From contig NC_083098.1 in NCBI RefSeq assembly GCF_949774975.1, positions 37,529,915 to 37,593,914 of the forward strand: 64,000 bases of DNA, written 5' to 3'. The position numbers were made by a program, and so were the translations under genes. The stretch is from Lagenorhynchus albirostris (Eukaryota > Chordata > Mammalia > Artiodactyla > Delphinidae). The notes below the pieces were generated by a model. It was not told where the DNA came from. It searched no databases and saw only the letters and a program-made list of their open reading frames with translations. Positions 48,735-60,330 of the stretch are shown here, piece by piece; the stretch's first letter is position 1; every line of letters begins with the position of its first letter.

Positions 48735-49317
48735 CATTCCCTAAATTTTTATTGAGCTTCAATTATATATGGCCATTGAGAATTCATTAATTATAATAAT
48801 AAAAAGACCTAGTTCCTATTATTTTAGTTGCTTATAATGTAGTAAGTTTGATAGACAAGTAAATGAGAAGTTTTAACCACTCTGGTAAATTCTATGAAAA
48901 GGAGGCACAAGGTACTAGAGACGCCAAAAGAATAATGCATTACCCAACTTTTAGTAGACAAATGAGACTTTCAGGAGGAAGAAAAGTCTTAAATGGGATG
49001 AAAAGGATGGGCAAGAGTTAGCCAAATGAAATGGGGGTTGCAGAGTAGGATCTTCTGAGCAAAGGAGGCAATGTGTTCAAAGGCCAGGAGAGAAGAGACA
49101 TCTTCTTGCAGTTAATATGAGGAACTGTGTGAGGTAATTCATCATGACCAAGGAAGATACCAGGTCAGGAAGCACAGAAGGAGTGACCGTAGGAATATTA
49201 ATCCGAGATGTCTGTTTTAGGTAGACCATTCTTTCTGACTGGTTGGGGTGATGACTATTAGAAGAAAGACCAGTTAAGAAGCTGGTGAAGTAGTTGAGAT
49301 AAAAGATGATAAAATAA
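48735..49317 (-). repeat. L2 LINE fragment (ancient), interrupted by a SINE
   Basis: On the + strand, aaatttttattgagcttcaa, tggggttgcagagtaggat, caatgtgttcaaaggccagg and gaccagttaagaagctggtg occur in the order of reverse-strand L2. The copy resumes after the SINE (49523 to about 49620). Confidence 0.7.
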
Positions 49318-49522
49318 GGCTTCCCTGGTGGCGCAGTGGTTGAGAGTCCACCTGCCGATGCAGGGGACACGGGTTCGTGCCCTGGTCCAGAAGGATCTCA
49401 CATGCCACGGAGTGGCTGGGCCGGTGAGCCATGGCCGCTGAGCCTGCGCGTCCAGAGCCTGTGCTCCGCAACGGGAGAGGCCACAACAGCGAGAGGCCCG
49501 CGTACCGCAAAAAAAAAAAAAA
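49318..49522 (+). mobile_element. CHR-2-like tRNA-derived SINE
   Basis: It starts ggcttccctggtggcgcagt and has a B-box-like ggttcgtgccc, a CG-rich body ending agaggcccgcgtaccgc, and poly-A. Target-site duplication AAAAGATGATAAAA at 49301-49314 and 49523-49536. Confidence 0.95.
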
Positions 49523-49789
49523 AAAAGATGATAAAAAATGAATTTCAATGACAGTGAAGATGAAAAAAAGAATGACAGATTCCAAGATGTTTTTGGTGGT
49601 ATAATTGTCACAAGTAATTTGCATCTATGAAATGCCCTAACAGGGTTTTAAGAGATAGGATATTATATGTGAAAATGCTCAAATAAACTTTAAAAAAACA
49701 TCATGTTACTAAAGAGAGACTTTTTAGTTTGTGAGTATAATTGAAATAGTTTCAACCTAATTGTTGTAATCTATATGACATGAGATTCT

Positions 49790-50105
49790 CTTTCTTTTTT
49801 TTCATTTAATTTTCATTTTATATTATAGTTGATTTACAATGTTGTGTTAGTTTCAGGTGTACAACAAAGTGATTCAGTTATATATATACATATATCCATT
49901 CTTTTTCAGATTCTTTTCCCATATAGGTTATTACAGAATATTGAGTAGAGTTCCCTGTGCTGTGCATTAGATCCTTGTTGATTATCTATTTTACATATAG
50001 TAGTGAGTATATGTTAATCCCAAACTCCTAATTTATCCCTCCCCCCACTTTTCCCCTTTGGTAACCATAATTTTGTTTTTGAAGTTTGCAAGTCTGTTTC
50101 ATAAG
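49790..50105 (-). mobile_element. L1 3' UTR fragment (older subfamily)
   Basis: ttgatttacaatgttgtgtt, tcaggtgtacaacaaagtga, agttccctgtgctgtgcatt and tttggtaaccataattttgt are the reverse complement of the older-subfamily L1 3' UTR also seen at 26241 and 54661. Confidence 0.88.
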
Positions 50106-50109
50106 AGAT

Positions 50110-50709
50110 GATTCTTAATGGGATGTGTGGGATATGTTAGAATTTTGTGAGCAAATTATTAATTAGAAATAACCTTTCATCCTCAGGTGATTCTGTTCCT
50201 TACCCAATCACTGCCCCACCCCCTCAGCACTCTGTCCCCACCACAGATACCTTAGAAATTATTACTCTAAGAACAACTTGAGGACAAGGGTTTTGTCTCA
50301 TTCATCTGCATCATCTGTGTAACTACTTGTTCCTAGCACACTGCAGATTTTCAAAAGAATTAATTGAATTAAGGAAATGTTTTAATCACCTTTGTATTGA
50401 CTATTTTATTTAACCTTCCCATCCATGTTCCTATTCTGTATTACCCCAGCCAAAAGAACCCCTACCACTACTTCGGGGTACTGTTATTCCTATTGTACAA
50501 ATTTTTAAAATGACTTTTACACCGTCCACAGCCAAAATCCTTGGTTCTAAGCCAGTGCTCATTGAACTATGTCTCAGTATCCTTTAAAAAGTTCTATTAT
50601 TCTTTACAAAGGGGGTCTTTTGATAATTTATGTAATCATGAAATTTAGAATAGAAATGGATTTACAATAATATTTGCTACTTTTTTTTTTCTGTTAACAT
50701 CTTGTGTAT
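50110..50709 (+). other. MAPK10: MAPK10 intron; possible L2 3' piece at 50255-50375
   Basis: cttgaggacaagggttttgt followed by ctcattcatctg and ttcctagcacactgcagatt is a plausible decayed L2 3' end on the + strand. The rest is unassigned. Confidence 0.5.
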
Positions 50710-50723
50710 AAAAGTGGTACATG

Positions 50724-50922
50724 GGGCTTCCCTGGTGGCGCAGTGGCTGAGAGTCCGCCTGCCGATGCCGGGGACACGGGTTTGTGCTTTGGTCCGGGAA
50801 GATCCCACATGCCGCGGAGCGGCTGGGCCCATGAGCCATGGCCGCTGAGCCCGCGCATCCGGAGCCTGTGCTCTGCAACAGGAGAGGCCACAACAGTGAG
50901 AGGCCCACGTACGGCAAAAAAA
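50724..50922 (+). mobile_element. CHR-2-like tRNA-derived SINE
   Basis: It starts gggcttccctggtggcgcag and ends aggcccacgtacggc plus poly-A. Target-site duplication AAAAGTGGTACATG at 50710-50723 and 50923-50936, perfect. Confidence 0.95.
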
Positions 50923-51124
50923 AAAAGTGGTACATGAACATTTACTTATATAATGTGCTAAGCGTATGGAATCTAGGTAGGTAGAAGGGGCAGTAATTAC
51001 TAGATTAGCAGAGCACTTTATACCTAATTGAAAAATTGCATTGATCCAAAATCTTTATGTCATGTTCTAAGATTTTCAGAGAGATCAGTGCTAGGAGAGA
51101 AAAGAAGTAGAAACTCGTAATTTA

Positions 51125-51141
51125 AAAAGTGTATATTTTTA
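51125..51141. repeat. Target-site duplication, left copy (+ strand L1)
   Basis: AAAAGTGTATATTTTTA, a perfect 17-bp match to 52542-52558. Confidence 0.93.
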
Positions 51142-51149
51142 CACTAATG

Positions 51150-52110
51150 ATGAAAAATCTGAAAGAGAAATTAAGGAAACACTCCCATTTACCATTGCAA
51201 CAAAAATACCTAGGAATAAACCTACCTAGGGAGATGAAAGAACTGTATGCAGAAAACTGTAAGACACTGATGAAAGAAATTAAAGATGATACAAACAGAT
51301 GGAGAGATATACCATGTTCTTGGATTGGAAGAATAAACATTGTGAAAATGACTATACTACCCAAAGCAATCTACAAATTCAATGCAACCCCTGTCAAATT
51401 TTTTACAGAACTAGAACAAAAAAATCTTAAAATTTGTATGGAGACACAAAAGACCCCAAAGAACCATTCCCTCTTTCACTTGTGGTGGGAATGTAAAATG
51501 ATACAGCCATTATGGAGAACAGTATGGAGGTTCCCTAAAAAACTAAAAATAGAATTACCATATGACCCAGCAGTCCTACTACTGGGCATATACCCAGAGA
51601 AAACCATAATTCAAAAAGACACATGCACCCCAATGTTCATTGCAGCACTATTTACAATAGCCAGGACATGGAAGCAACCTAAATGCCCATCGACAGACGA
51701 ATGGATAAAGATGTGGTACATATATACAATGGAATATTACTCAGCCATAAAAAGGAAGGAAATTGGGCTTCCCTGGTGGCGCAGTGGTTGAGAGTCCGCT
51801 GGCTGATGCAGGGGACACGGGTTCGTGCTCTGGTCCGGGAAGATCCCACATGCCGCGGAGCAGCTAGGCCCGTGAGCCATGGCTGCTGAGCCTGCGCATC
51901 CGGAGCCTGTGCTCCACAACGGGAGAGGCCACAGCAGTGAGAGGCCCGTGTACTGCAAAAAAAAAAAAAAAAAAAAAAAAAAAACAGGAAGGGAATTGGG
52001 TCATTTGTAGAGACATGGATGGATCTAGAGACTGTCATACAGAGTGAAGTAAGTCAGAAAGAGAAAAACAAATATCGTATATTAACGCATATATGTGGAG
52101 CCTAGAAAAA
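51150..52110 (+). pseudogene. L1 ORF2 C-terminal remnant, deleted and SINE-split
   Basis: It reads LMKEIKDDTNRWRDIPCSWI, then after the deletion IELPYDPAVLLLGIYPEKTI and MEYYSAIKRKEI, where the SINE enters. The frame continues after it with sequence equivalent to DLETVIQSEVSQKEKNKY. The reverse transcriptase core is absent and the CX3C half of the C-terminal zinc-like motif lies in the deleted part. Confidence 0.88.
51765..51985 (+). mobile_element. CHR-2-like SINE nested in an L1
   Basis: It starts gggcttccctggtggcgcag and ends aggcccgtgtactgc with a long poly-A. The target-site duplication is AGGAAGGAAATTGGG (51753-51767) versus AGGAAGGGAATTGGG (51986-52000), one mismatch. The exact left edge is ambiguous by the shared GGG. 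Confidence 0.92.
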
Positions 52111-52268
52111 TGATACATGAACTGGTTTGTAGGGCAGAAATAGAGACACAGAGAACAAACGTATGGACACCAAGGGGGGAAAGTGGTGGGGGTGTGTGTG
52201 TGTGAGTGTGATGAATTGGGAGATTGGGATTGACATGTATATGCTAATATGTATAAAATGGATGACTA

Positions 52269-52487
52269 GGGCTTCCCTGGTGGTGCACTGGTTGGGAGTC
52301 TGCCTGCCGATGCGGTGGACGCGGGTTCGTGCCCCGGTCTGGGAGGGTCCCGCGTGCCGCGGAGCGGCTGGGCCCGTGGGCCGTGGCCACTGGGCCTGCG
52401 CGTCCAGAGCCTGTGCTCCGGGGCGGGAGGGGCCACGGCAGTGAGAGGCCCGCGTACGGCAAAACAAACAAACAAACAAAAAAAACA
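52269..52487 (+). mobile_element. CHR-2-like SINE nested in an L1
   Basis: It starts gggcttccctggtggtgcac and ends aggcccgcgtacggc with an (AAAC)n tail. It is unusually CG-rich (gaccccggtctgggagggtcc-type body with cgcgtgccgcggagcgg). Target-site duplication ATGGATGACTA at 52258-52268 and 52488-52498. Confidence 0.93.
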
Positions 52488-52541
52488 ATGGATGACTAAT
52501 AAGAACCTGCTGTATACAAAAATAAAATAAAATTCAAAAAC

Positions 52542-52558
52542 AAAAGTGTATATTTTTA
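52542..52558. repeat. Target-site duplication, right copy (+ strand L1)
   Basis: AAAAGTGTATATTTTTA, partner of 51125-51141. Confidence 0.93.
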
Positions 52559-53864
52559 AATAAAATATTTTGGAATAGAAAAAATACTAAATTTTATGTT
52601 AAAATGCAATAATATTCCTATAATGGCAGTAAAGAATAGGCAAATCAGTTTTCCTTGGTAGAGTTTCTAATTCTGTAACTATGTTTCTTTATTCATTGTG
52701 GATTCTTATCCTGGGGCTACTCTACTCATTTACATTAACTAGAGGAGTATGATCTCCTCTGGTTAATGTCTCGTGTGAATTGTTATTGAGTCATGTGACT
52801 GATATAGGAGTGCTGAAGGTCTTTTTATTCCCCTGCTCCTTTTGCTTCAGCTTTGTGACTGTAGGGCAGAGGTGCAAATGGCACATGGTCTTAACAGGCT
52901 GACTCAGCAATATTTGTGTTCGCTGTGCTGACTTTTCGCCCAGAACGTTTTTCTAGCTCTTTTTTAGCTTATTCTTGTCCTATAATGTATGATTGAGGCT
53001 AATATGGCCTTTTGCCATGGAAAGTCTTGCAATAAAATCTGTTGCTTCTCAGAGTTTTAGGTTAACATTTTTTTCTTTAGAACCTTCCACATGCCATCAT
53101 CATATCACATATTATGCTGAAATAATCCATTTTTAGGTCTATCTCCCTGACTCCACTGCTCTAATATTCCTTGAGAGCAGAAATTCTGCTTTACCTACTG
53201 AGTGCATCTGTTTGGTATCTTTGTCGTAAGCTAAATTGGTCGCGTCACCTTTGCCGCAAAAGATAAAATAAGTGGTTGACAGTTTGGTTGAGAATTTGGT
53301 TTCAGTGCCAGTAACAGATAATATAAAAGAGGTGGCTAGTAATTCACAACAGTCTTAGAGAGCATTAATTACTGATTCTTTAAGTAATTCAAATAAAACA
53401 ACTTGTTCGCTAACGCTATCTTTACCAAATTTATTGCACAATATTTGAAGTTGGAAGCAAAAGAAGAATCAAGATCCTTCCATCTCCCTCCAACCCAAAA
53501 TGGTTACCTGATTCATGATGATTATGTTTCCTAAAAATGGTGAAATTTTGTTGTTGTTTGATAGTGGAGAATGAGATGTAGACAGAATTTTGGTATTTGG
53601 CACAGAATCTGACTTAGATGATTTGGTGAAATATAAGGACTGGGTATGTAACGGAACATTTAAATGTAGTCCAGATGTGTACTACCAGTTATACACATAT
53701 TGATAAGAAATAGTGGCATCCCTTGTCTGTTTGTTTTATTTCCAGGGAAATCTGAAGAGACTTACAGCAGATTTTTTTTTTAAATCATAAAGATATAAAT
53801 CCACATGGCTCCCTCCATTATTTCATTTAAGTCTTTGCTCAGATGTTATCTTCGCAAAGAAGGC
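52559..53864 (+). other. MAPK10: MAPK10 intron; possible L2 3' piece near 53140-53225
   Basis: ctaatattccttgagagcag followed by aaattctgctttac looks like the L2 3' end on the + strand. Otherwise nothing is recognised. Confidence 0.5.
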
Positions 53865-54166
53865 TTGTTGAATATTTATTGTATGCTATGTAGAGTGTTA
53901 GGCTCTGGTGAATGAAGATACAATCTTTGTCCTCAAGACTTTGTCCCCACAATCTTGTGAGAAGTAAAACCAGTAAATGTTGAGTGATAAGTAGTCCAAA
54001 TTTTAAGCTTATTGAAGCACATAGAAAAAACTCAACTCAGTAATGTGAATTAGAGCAGGCTCCTTGAAGGGATTAATATCTAAAAAGAAACATGAAAGAT
54101 ACAGCAGGAATTATCCAAATGAAGGAAAAAAAGGCAGAAGAAAGTGTTGTGCAAAAAACTCAGAGT

Positions 54167-54492
54167 TGGGCTTCCCTGGTGGCGCAGTGGTTAAGAATCC
54201 ACCTGCCAATGCAGGGGACACAGGTTCGAGCCCTGGTCCGGGAGATCCCACATGCCACAGAACAACTAAGCCCATGCACCACAACTACTGAGCCTGCGCT
54301 CTAGAGCCTGCGAGCCACAACTCCTGAAGCCCGGGTGCCTAGAGCCCGTGCTCTGCAACAAGAGAAGCCACTGCAATGAGAAGCCCGCAATGAAGAGTAG
54401 CCCCTGCTCACCTCAACTAGAGAAAGCCCACGTGCAACAACAAAGACCCAACACAACCAAAAATAAATAAATTAAAAAAAAGAGAGAGAGAG
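54167..54492 (+). mobile_element. CHR-1-like tRNA-derived SINE
   Basis: It starts gggcttccctggtggcgcag and has a B-box-like ggttcgagccc. The long body with caactactgagcctgcgctc, cctgaagcccgggtgcctag and aagaagcc...gcaatgagaagcccgc types it as the older CHR-1. Target-site duplication AAAAAACTCAGAGT at 54153-54166 and 54493-54506, perfect. Confidence 0.94.
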
Positions 54493-54660
54493 CTAAAAAA
54501 CTCAGAGTCAAGAGAAGGTTGGGAGAGCTGCAGATTTTTGGGGGTTACTCAATGGAGAAGGGTAAGGAGAAATTGGGGCTGGCAAACAGGGACCAGGTAA
54601 GGAAGGAAAACATGATGGAGCATGCACTCTATCCTAAGGGTGAAGGGAAGCCATTCAAAA

Positions 54661-54838
54661 CTACTATATATACAGTAAATAATATAGGGATATATTGTAC
54701 AGCACAGGGAATATAGCCAATATTTTATAATAACTCTAAATGAAGTATAATCTATAAAAATTATGAATCACTTTGTTGTACACCTGAAACTAATATCATA
54801 TTGTAAATCAACTATACTTCAATTAAAAATAAAAAAAA
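54661..54838 (+). mobile_element. L1 3' UTR fragment (older subfamily)
   Basis: gtacagcacagggaatatag, gaatcactttgttgtacacc, tgaaactaatatcatattgt and aaatcaactatacttcaatt plus an A-rich end is the typical L1 3' terminus, the same family as 49790-50105 in the opposite orientation. Confidence 0.88.
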
Positions 54839-55060
54839 CCTAGCAAGCAGAACAACAGCATTATCTGATTTGAACTTCTGAAAGATCACTCTATATGCAA
54901 AGTGAGATTGGAGTAGAGAAAAGGAAGATGGAAGGCAGGGGGATAAATCTGTAGTAACATAGGTTAGAACTGATGGTGGCCTGAGAATAGACATGGGCAA
55001 AGGATTTAAGAGACTTTTAGAAGCTAGCAATCAACATGACTTATAAATGATTAGATTTAA

Positions 55061-56039
55061 GGTGTAGGGTGGTAGGATTCAAGGATTACATAGCATATAG
55101 TAATTGGTTAATAAATATATGTTAAATGAATGAATAAAAAAAAGATTTATGACCTGGACACTGGGTGATTGATGGTGCAATTACTCAGCCTTTTCAATTA
55201 AAGAACCATAGAAAAATTTAACTTCCAAAGAACAGTAAAGAGAATTTCCATTTTCAAGTAATGATTAAACTTTTAATGGTATAAAGCTAATAAATTTGTG
55301 ACCTAATATCTGAGAAAGCTGTAGAATAGAAGAGAAAAATAGAGAAAACTGAATTTAACTTCCTTGCTAAACTATTGGAACATTATAAAATTATTAAATT
55401 GAGTTTTTAAATTACATTCAGTTTACATTATAATTACAATTTGCATTACTAGTTTTTAAAATTTCCTCTGGTCACTTAGTGCTGTGGTGTCTCCAAACAA
55501 CATTAGTGCTTTCCAAATGTAACAAAGTATAGTACAATGTTTTGCACATTGCAAGTTCTCAAGAGAGGTGTGTTGAATTACCTGTTATACATTTGAAATT
55601 AGTTTCCTCTGGAATAAAGCAGCATGTGAAACTTTTTCCAGATAATTAAGACTCATTGCAAATTAAGTGACTTGCCCAAGGTCACTTGTCTTCCTAGTAT
55701 CAGAGTCAAGGGTGCTCTTTCCATTGTTCCTGTGAGGAGTTCTGTGACTTATTCAAGAAACTCAGAGTTCTCCTCTCTCTCTTTTGACAAAGGCTGAATC
55801 TGATTAAGAGATACAAATCTGGTGTCCACTTTGATTATAATCCACAAATCTCTCTGTTCCTGTTCTTCAAAGCCATAGCACATGATGATTTCTGTTTACA
55901 AAACATTTTTTTCTCCCAAGAAGTAGATATCATTGAAGACTGAGAGGAAATCATTTACTTTCTCTTGAATATTTTCTCTTTTATCTATACACATGAAGCA
56001 TACTTAGGCAAATGACAAAACTTGCTTTGATTACTGTAT
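55061..56039 (+). other. MAPK10: MAPK10 intron with short MIR/L2 scraps
   Basis: taattggttaataaatatat followed by gttaaatgaatgaata at about 55080-55135 resembles the L2 3' end (+). At 55645-55735, agtgacttgcccaaggtcac followed by ttgtcttcctagtatcagag is the reverse-strand MIR core. The remainder is unassigned. Confidence 0.55.
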
Positions 56040-56222
56040 AGAACAGGGGTCGTAATCTTGGCTGCGCATTAGAATTACCTGGGGAGTTTTAAAATATCCT
56101 GATGCCCAGATCTCACTCCAGGCCAAGTAAATAAAAATCTCTGGGGCTGGGATTCAGGCATCAGCATTTTTAAAACTTCCAGATGATTTCAACATGCAAC
56201 CAAAGTGGAGAACACATGGGTG
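56040..56222 (+). mobile_element. MER5A DNA transposon (hAT-Charlie, non-autonomous)
   Basis: aatcttggctgcgcattaga followed by attacctggggagttttaaa, then gatgcccagatctcactcca, aaaatctctggggctgggat and caggcatcagcattttt reads as a nearly complete MER5A with degenerate terminal inverted repeats. Confidence 0.92.
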
Positions 56223-56509
56223 AGAGTAATTTGATTAAAGTGATGAACTCATACTTAATGTTTGTCTTTTTTCCAACCACAAGGTGGCAGCATCACAATA
56301 CAGTGCACACACTGGCCTTTCTATTGAGTGGACTTTGAAATTTATATCCGTAATACTAATTAATAGCACTGTGAGGGTTCCTCCAGCTAGAGACAGCATT
56401 GACTTTTTTCCCTGTTGTTCTCTGTTGCTTTGGTTGGTTAAGAAGACTTTTAAATGTACTTATTTCAACAGGTTAAATTACCATGAACTATATTATAAGC
56501 TATAGTTGG

Positions 56510-56700
56510 GTGGAAAAATGCAAAAAACATGGATTTTACATTCAGATAGATTTGGGTTTGAATGCTGTCTGTGCCACTTACTGATAGGTTGTGTCATTTC
56601 TTTGTACTTCAGTTGTATGCCTAGAAGAGGAGGGTTGTTATTTGGACTAAATGAGATAATATATGAAAATCAACTTTGTATGTATGGTACTAAGATTCTG
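56510..56700 (+). repeat. MIR SINE (ancient)
   Basis: gatttgggtttgaatgctgt, ctgtgccacttactgatagg and tggactaaatgagataatat follow the MIR order. Confidence 0.82.
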
Positions 56701-57039
56701 AGGATGTCGAGGATGAAAGTGATAAAGCTGTAATAGAATCAGTTACACAAAGTCCAGAAAAACCCAGTATACAGTTGTTTTTTACATATGGTCTTTCTTT
56801 TCTGCGTGTGGGTCTCTTCTTTTCCTGTGTGTGTCCTATCTTTCGGTTTCTACTGGTGATTATACAGATAAACATGCTCTAGCTGCCTTCATTTTAAAGA
56901 AGAATCAAAGTTGTTATTTTTTTTTTTTTTTACTACACTATTAGCAATGGAAGTACCTTCCACCTTTATAGCCAGGTTTCTGTAAAGAATTAGACTTTGT
57001 TTACTCACAATTACTCTAGTTCATTTCTCAAGCCTTGAA

Positions 57040-57700
57040 ATTGCTTTCTCTAAGATCACCAGTGCCCTCCTAAGGCCCAAGTCCAAAGAATATTGGTATC
57101 TTGTGCATCTTTGCCATTTGAATAGGCTGAAAATGTCCTCCTTTCTGATACATTCCCCACTGATTACTGTGGTGACAGAATTCCTGTTCTCCAGTCAACA
57201 GTGCTGTCTGAGTTGTTTTCTCCTCCCTTAGAATTGGGGATCCCAGGAGTCTTCTCCTATAGCCCTATTTTCTTTTTTCCATGGGAATTTTTGGTATCTT
57301 TGACCAACCCTTAATTTTAATTACTACAAATGACTTTCAAATCTATGCATTGTTACATACGGCCGTCCTGAGTTCCAGATCCATAAATCTAACAATAACT
57401 AGCATTTAGATTGGTATCTCAAAATTAACGTGTTGAATTTTGAACTGGACTCATATCCCCTGTCACCCAAAACCGACTCCTTCTCCCCGCCACATCACAC
57501 CTTTCAAACCATGGCATTACTTTCCACCCAGGTGATTGAACCAAATCCCTAGGAGTCATTCTACACGCCTCCCTCAGTCCCCTTCAAATCCAAATTGCCA
57601 AAGCTTCTCAGTTCTTCACCACCCCCTGCAAAATACTTCTTAGTGGTGTTACCCAGTCTCATAAGTAGTCCAAAGTCTCATAAGTTGTCATTAAGTCATA
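57040..57700 (+). repeat. L2 LINE fragment (ancient)
   Basis: ctctaagatcaccagtgccc, actttcaaatctatgcattg, gttgaattttgaactggact and taggagtcattctacacgcc occur in L2 ORF order, heavily diverged and with internal loss. Confidence 0.7.
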
Positions 57701-58440
57701 TTTCTTACCTCACACTTCCTCTTTCACACAGATCAGTCAGACTTCTGTACCAAAACAGTTCTCGTTAAGGTCATTAATTGTAGTGTCATTCATGTTTCCC
57801 TGTCCGTCCTCCTTCCCTCCCTTACAGGATGACCCCAAGAGCACTTCTTCGAATGATCACCTGCACATGAATCTCCTTCTTGGGCCCTCCTTGGGGACCC
57901 AATGCAAGATAACTTAAAAAAAAGAAGAAGAATTAATCAGATTAGTTTCCAGAGACAGATTTTATTAACCTTTTATCCCCCTATTGTGGAGTACTTTCAA
58001 CTCATCAGACTTTTAAAGGGCATTTGCTTCATCTGTAGTATTAGATAGTTTAATTTCTATTCGAGAGCACAGACATACTTCCTAAAACCTGTGTAAACAA
58101 TTTTTAAAAATCAACTGATGTGTATTACAAGTTTCTCTTTGTCTACTTTTAGAGGCAATTACATTTTTGGTGATTGGAAACCAAGTCATTGTTTACTGCA
58201 TAGTAAGATCACAAAATAGAGAAACATTGTAACACCGAAAAATAACTATTTTTAGTCAGTTATTTTGATGATTGTATGTATTGCTATTATACTTTTATTA
58301 ACTTGGCAGATTGTTGGTAAGACTGTTAAGTGAACATTGAACCTCATTGTGGATAATGAACTGTTCTTGGTACTACAGAGAATATAAAGTTTTAGAAAAA
58401 AGTAGAATGTACTAAATGGTGTCATTAGCCAAATAAAGAG

Positions 58441-58491
<51 letters not shown>
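58441..58491. repeat. (GAAA)n microsatellite
   Basis: About 51 bp of pure agaa/gaaa units, likely length-polymorphic. Confidence 0.96.
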
Positions 58492-59384
58492 GGCAAACAA
58501 ATGTATTTAGTGTTATATAAAAAATTATTCTATATAAATGTTTATTTTCCAATCAGGAGGTTAAAATTTTAAGATGTTCTATTCATCAGAAATTTTAAAT
58601 ACTTTTGGAGAACTTATTCTATATATGTAGGGTCAGGGAAATTTAAAATTGAATTTTGCACGTTTCCTTAAACAGATTTTGTGATTTAACTTTGTACTAA
58701 AATTCAGTCTCCTTGGTTGAAGCCTTGGTTGAATCACAAATCTTTTGGCAATCCTCAAATTGCAAAGGTTAATAAGAAAAAACAAAGCGTGTTTCAATAG
58801 GACATAATATCATTTTCTTTGATCCAGCTGCTGAATTAATAGAGAATGCACAAACAGAAAGACAATGCTATTTAAAGCTTTCATTGGCATTTTCAACAAG
58901 ACTGCAAACACACACAGAGAAAAAGTAGAACAAAACCATATTGTATGCTTAATTAGGATAAAAGAAGCAGAAAACAAACACCAACATCTTGATGATTATC
59001 ATATGGTCAGAACATGACTGATATGGAAAAAAATGTTAATTCAGGGCTCAAAGATGAATAAAAGGAACAACTATGTACAATTTAGATTTTTCATATCTGG
59101 TTCTCATCTCTTTCATATGTGTAGAGGTCCTGATGTTGTCCAAAATATTTTAACAAAAAGCATTTCAGAATATGTGTTGACTGCTTGGGTGATAATTGCC
59201 AAGTCTAGCTACATGTGTAGACTGACAGAAAATTGGAGCAGAAATCAGAGTGGTAGGCTCAAATTTGTCATTAATGAAAATCTTTTGTGAGTGTTGAATT
59301 ATTCAGTTTAGCACATCTTTAACCCTAAGAATTCCTTCATTCCATCTTTTCTTATAAAAAATCATACATTTTATCCCTAAGTCT

Positions 59385-59520
59385 GCCACTAATTAACTCT
59401 ATGACCATGGACAAATCACTTAATGATCTCTGAGTTTTCATATTCTCATTTGCAGATTGAACAAGGGTGGCACTAGATAATCTCTCAGATCTCTTCCACC
59501 ACTAACATTCTATGATGCTG
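59385..59520 (+). repeat. MIR-family SINE (ancient)
   Basis: ctgccactaattaactctat followed by gaccatggacaaatcactta, then ggcactagataatctctcag and cattctatgatgctg match a MIR variant in order. Confidence 0.8.
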
Positions 59521-60314
59521 TTGAAAACAGGATTATCTTGAAGATTAAGGAAAGAATAAATTCATACATTTTACTTAGTAAAGAAGTATCACTTAAATAT
59601 ATGATATAAAATGAAGTCGCAAGAGAGAGCAACTTCCACCTTGGGAGAATCAATTAGGAATTTGAATAGGTACTGATTAAAAAGATCTTTTCATCAAGAA
59701 ATCAAGTCCAGCAGTAAGAACTCAAGAGAATGCCCCCAAAAATCCATATTCCTCAATCCTAATTTTCTTATGTAGAACTATACTCTTTTATGTATTTTTT
59801 TGGCAAGAGCCATATTTTTTATCTGAGTTTTACATTCCTAAAAGTGGAGAAAATGGAAGTAAATGCTAACATGATGTCCTAGAGCAGGAAAGGATACAGC
59901 TGCAATTGTTGAGACGTCAGTGGTAGAAAAGTGCTGTAATTCAGTTGTTTTCTCCATCCTCCCATTGCCATATAACTTAGATCCCTAATATGCATGTTTC
60001 AACATTGCCATATAGGATGCTCACATAATTATCATCCCAACACTTATAAGAGTGAAGGAGCTGAGAGCTATTAATAACTGCAAGGACAGCAAGTACAAAC
60101 TGGAACTGTTTTGGGCAAATTTAGACATACAGTCACCCTATTTGCTTATTTTTCTATTTCTTGTTTTATAAAGATTTTGATTTAAATATTGTTTAGGTAC
60201 TGTTTCATTATCCCTTACTTTAGATTCAACTCAATTACTATTTGCTCTGAATTATTCTTTAAATTCTTTAAATTAAATTAAACTTTTAGTCAAATTTCTA
60301 TCATTAATTAGCTA

Positions 60315-60330
60315 TGTGACTTCAAGATAT
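60315..60330. repeat. Target-site duplication, left copy (short L1)
   Basis: TGTGACTTCAAGATAT, perfect match to 60600-60615. Confidence 0.93.

Larger units (their letters stand above)
51142..52541 (+). mobile_element. 5'-truncated L1 with internal deletion and two nested SINEs
   Basis: The only long L1 in the sense orientation of MAPK10. It starts within late ORF2 (aatgatgaaaaatctgaaag) and ends at the 3' UTR and A-rich tail, bounded by a perfect 17-bp target-site duplication. At about 51460 the frame jumps from METQKTPK to the region of LFHLWWECKMIQPLW; compared with the full-length copy, roughly 0.85 kb is missing. Two CHR-2 SINEs (51765-51985 and 52269-52487) interrupt it. Without them the L1 is about 0.96 kb. 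Confidence 0.93.
53865..55060 (-). repeat. L2 LINE, long ancient copy with nested insertions
   Basis: Reverse-strand L2: ttgaatatttattgtatgct, aagatacaatctttgtcctc, agcaggctccttgaagggat, actctatcctaagggtgaag and gggaagccattcaaaac, then after the insertions tctgatttgaacttctgaaa followed by gatcactctatatgc. A CHR-1-like SINE (54167-54492) and an L1 3' fragment (54661-54838) sit inside it. Confidence 0.72.
57701..60314 (+). other. MAPK10: MAPK10 intron, largely unassigned
   Basis: Holds a (GAAA)n microsatellite (58441-58491) and a MIR-family copy (59385-59520). No exon signature was seen elsewhere in the stretch. Confidence 0.5.

Noticed and set aside
49318..49522. Possible tRNA genes in SINE heads
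   Set aside because: Only a degenerate A/B box remains; no cloverleaf can be supported, and the units end in poly-A with target-site duplications.
58441..58491. Regular short repeat resembling an array
   Set aside because: A simple tetranucleotide microsatellite without spacers; CRISPR arrays do not occur in mammalian nuclear DNA.
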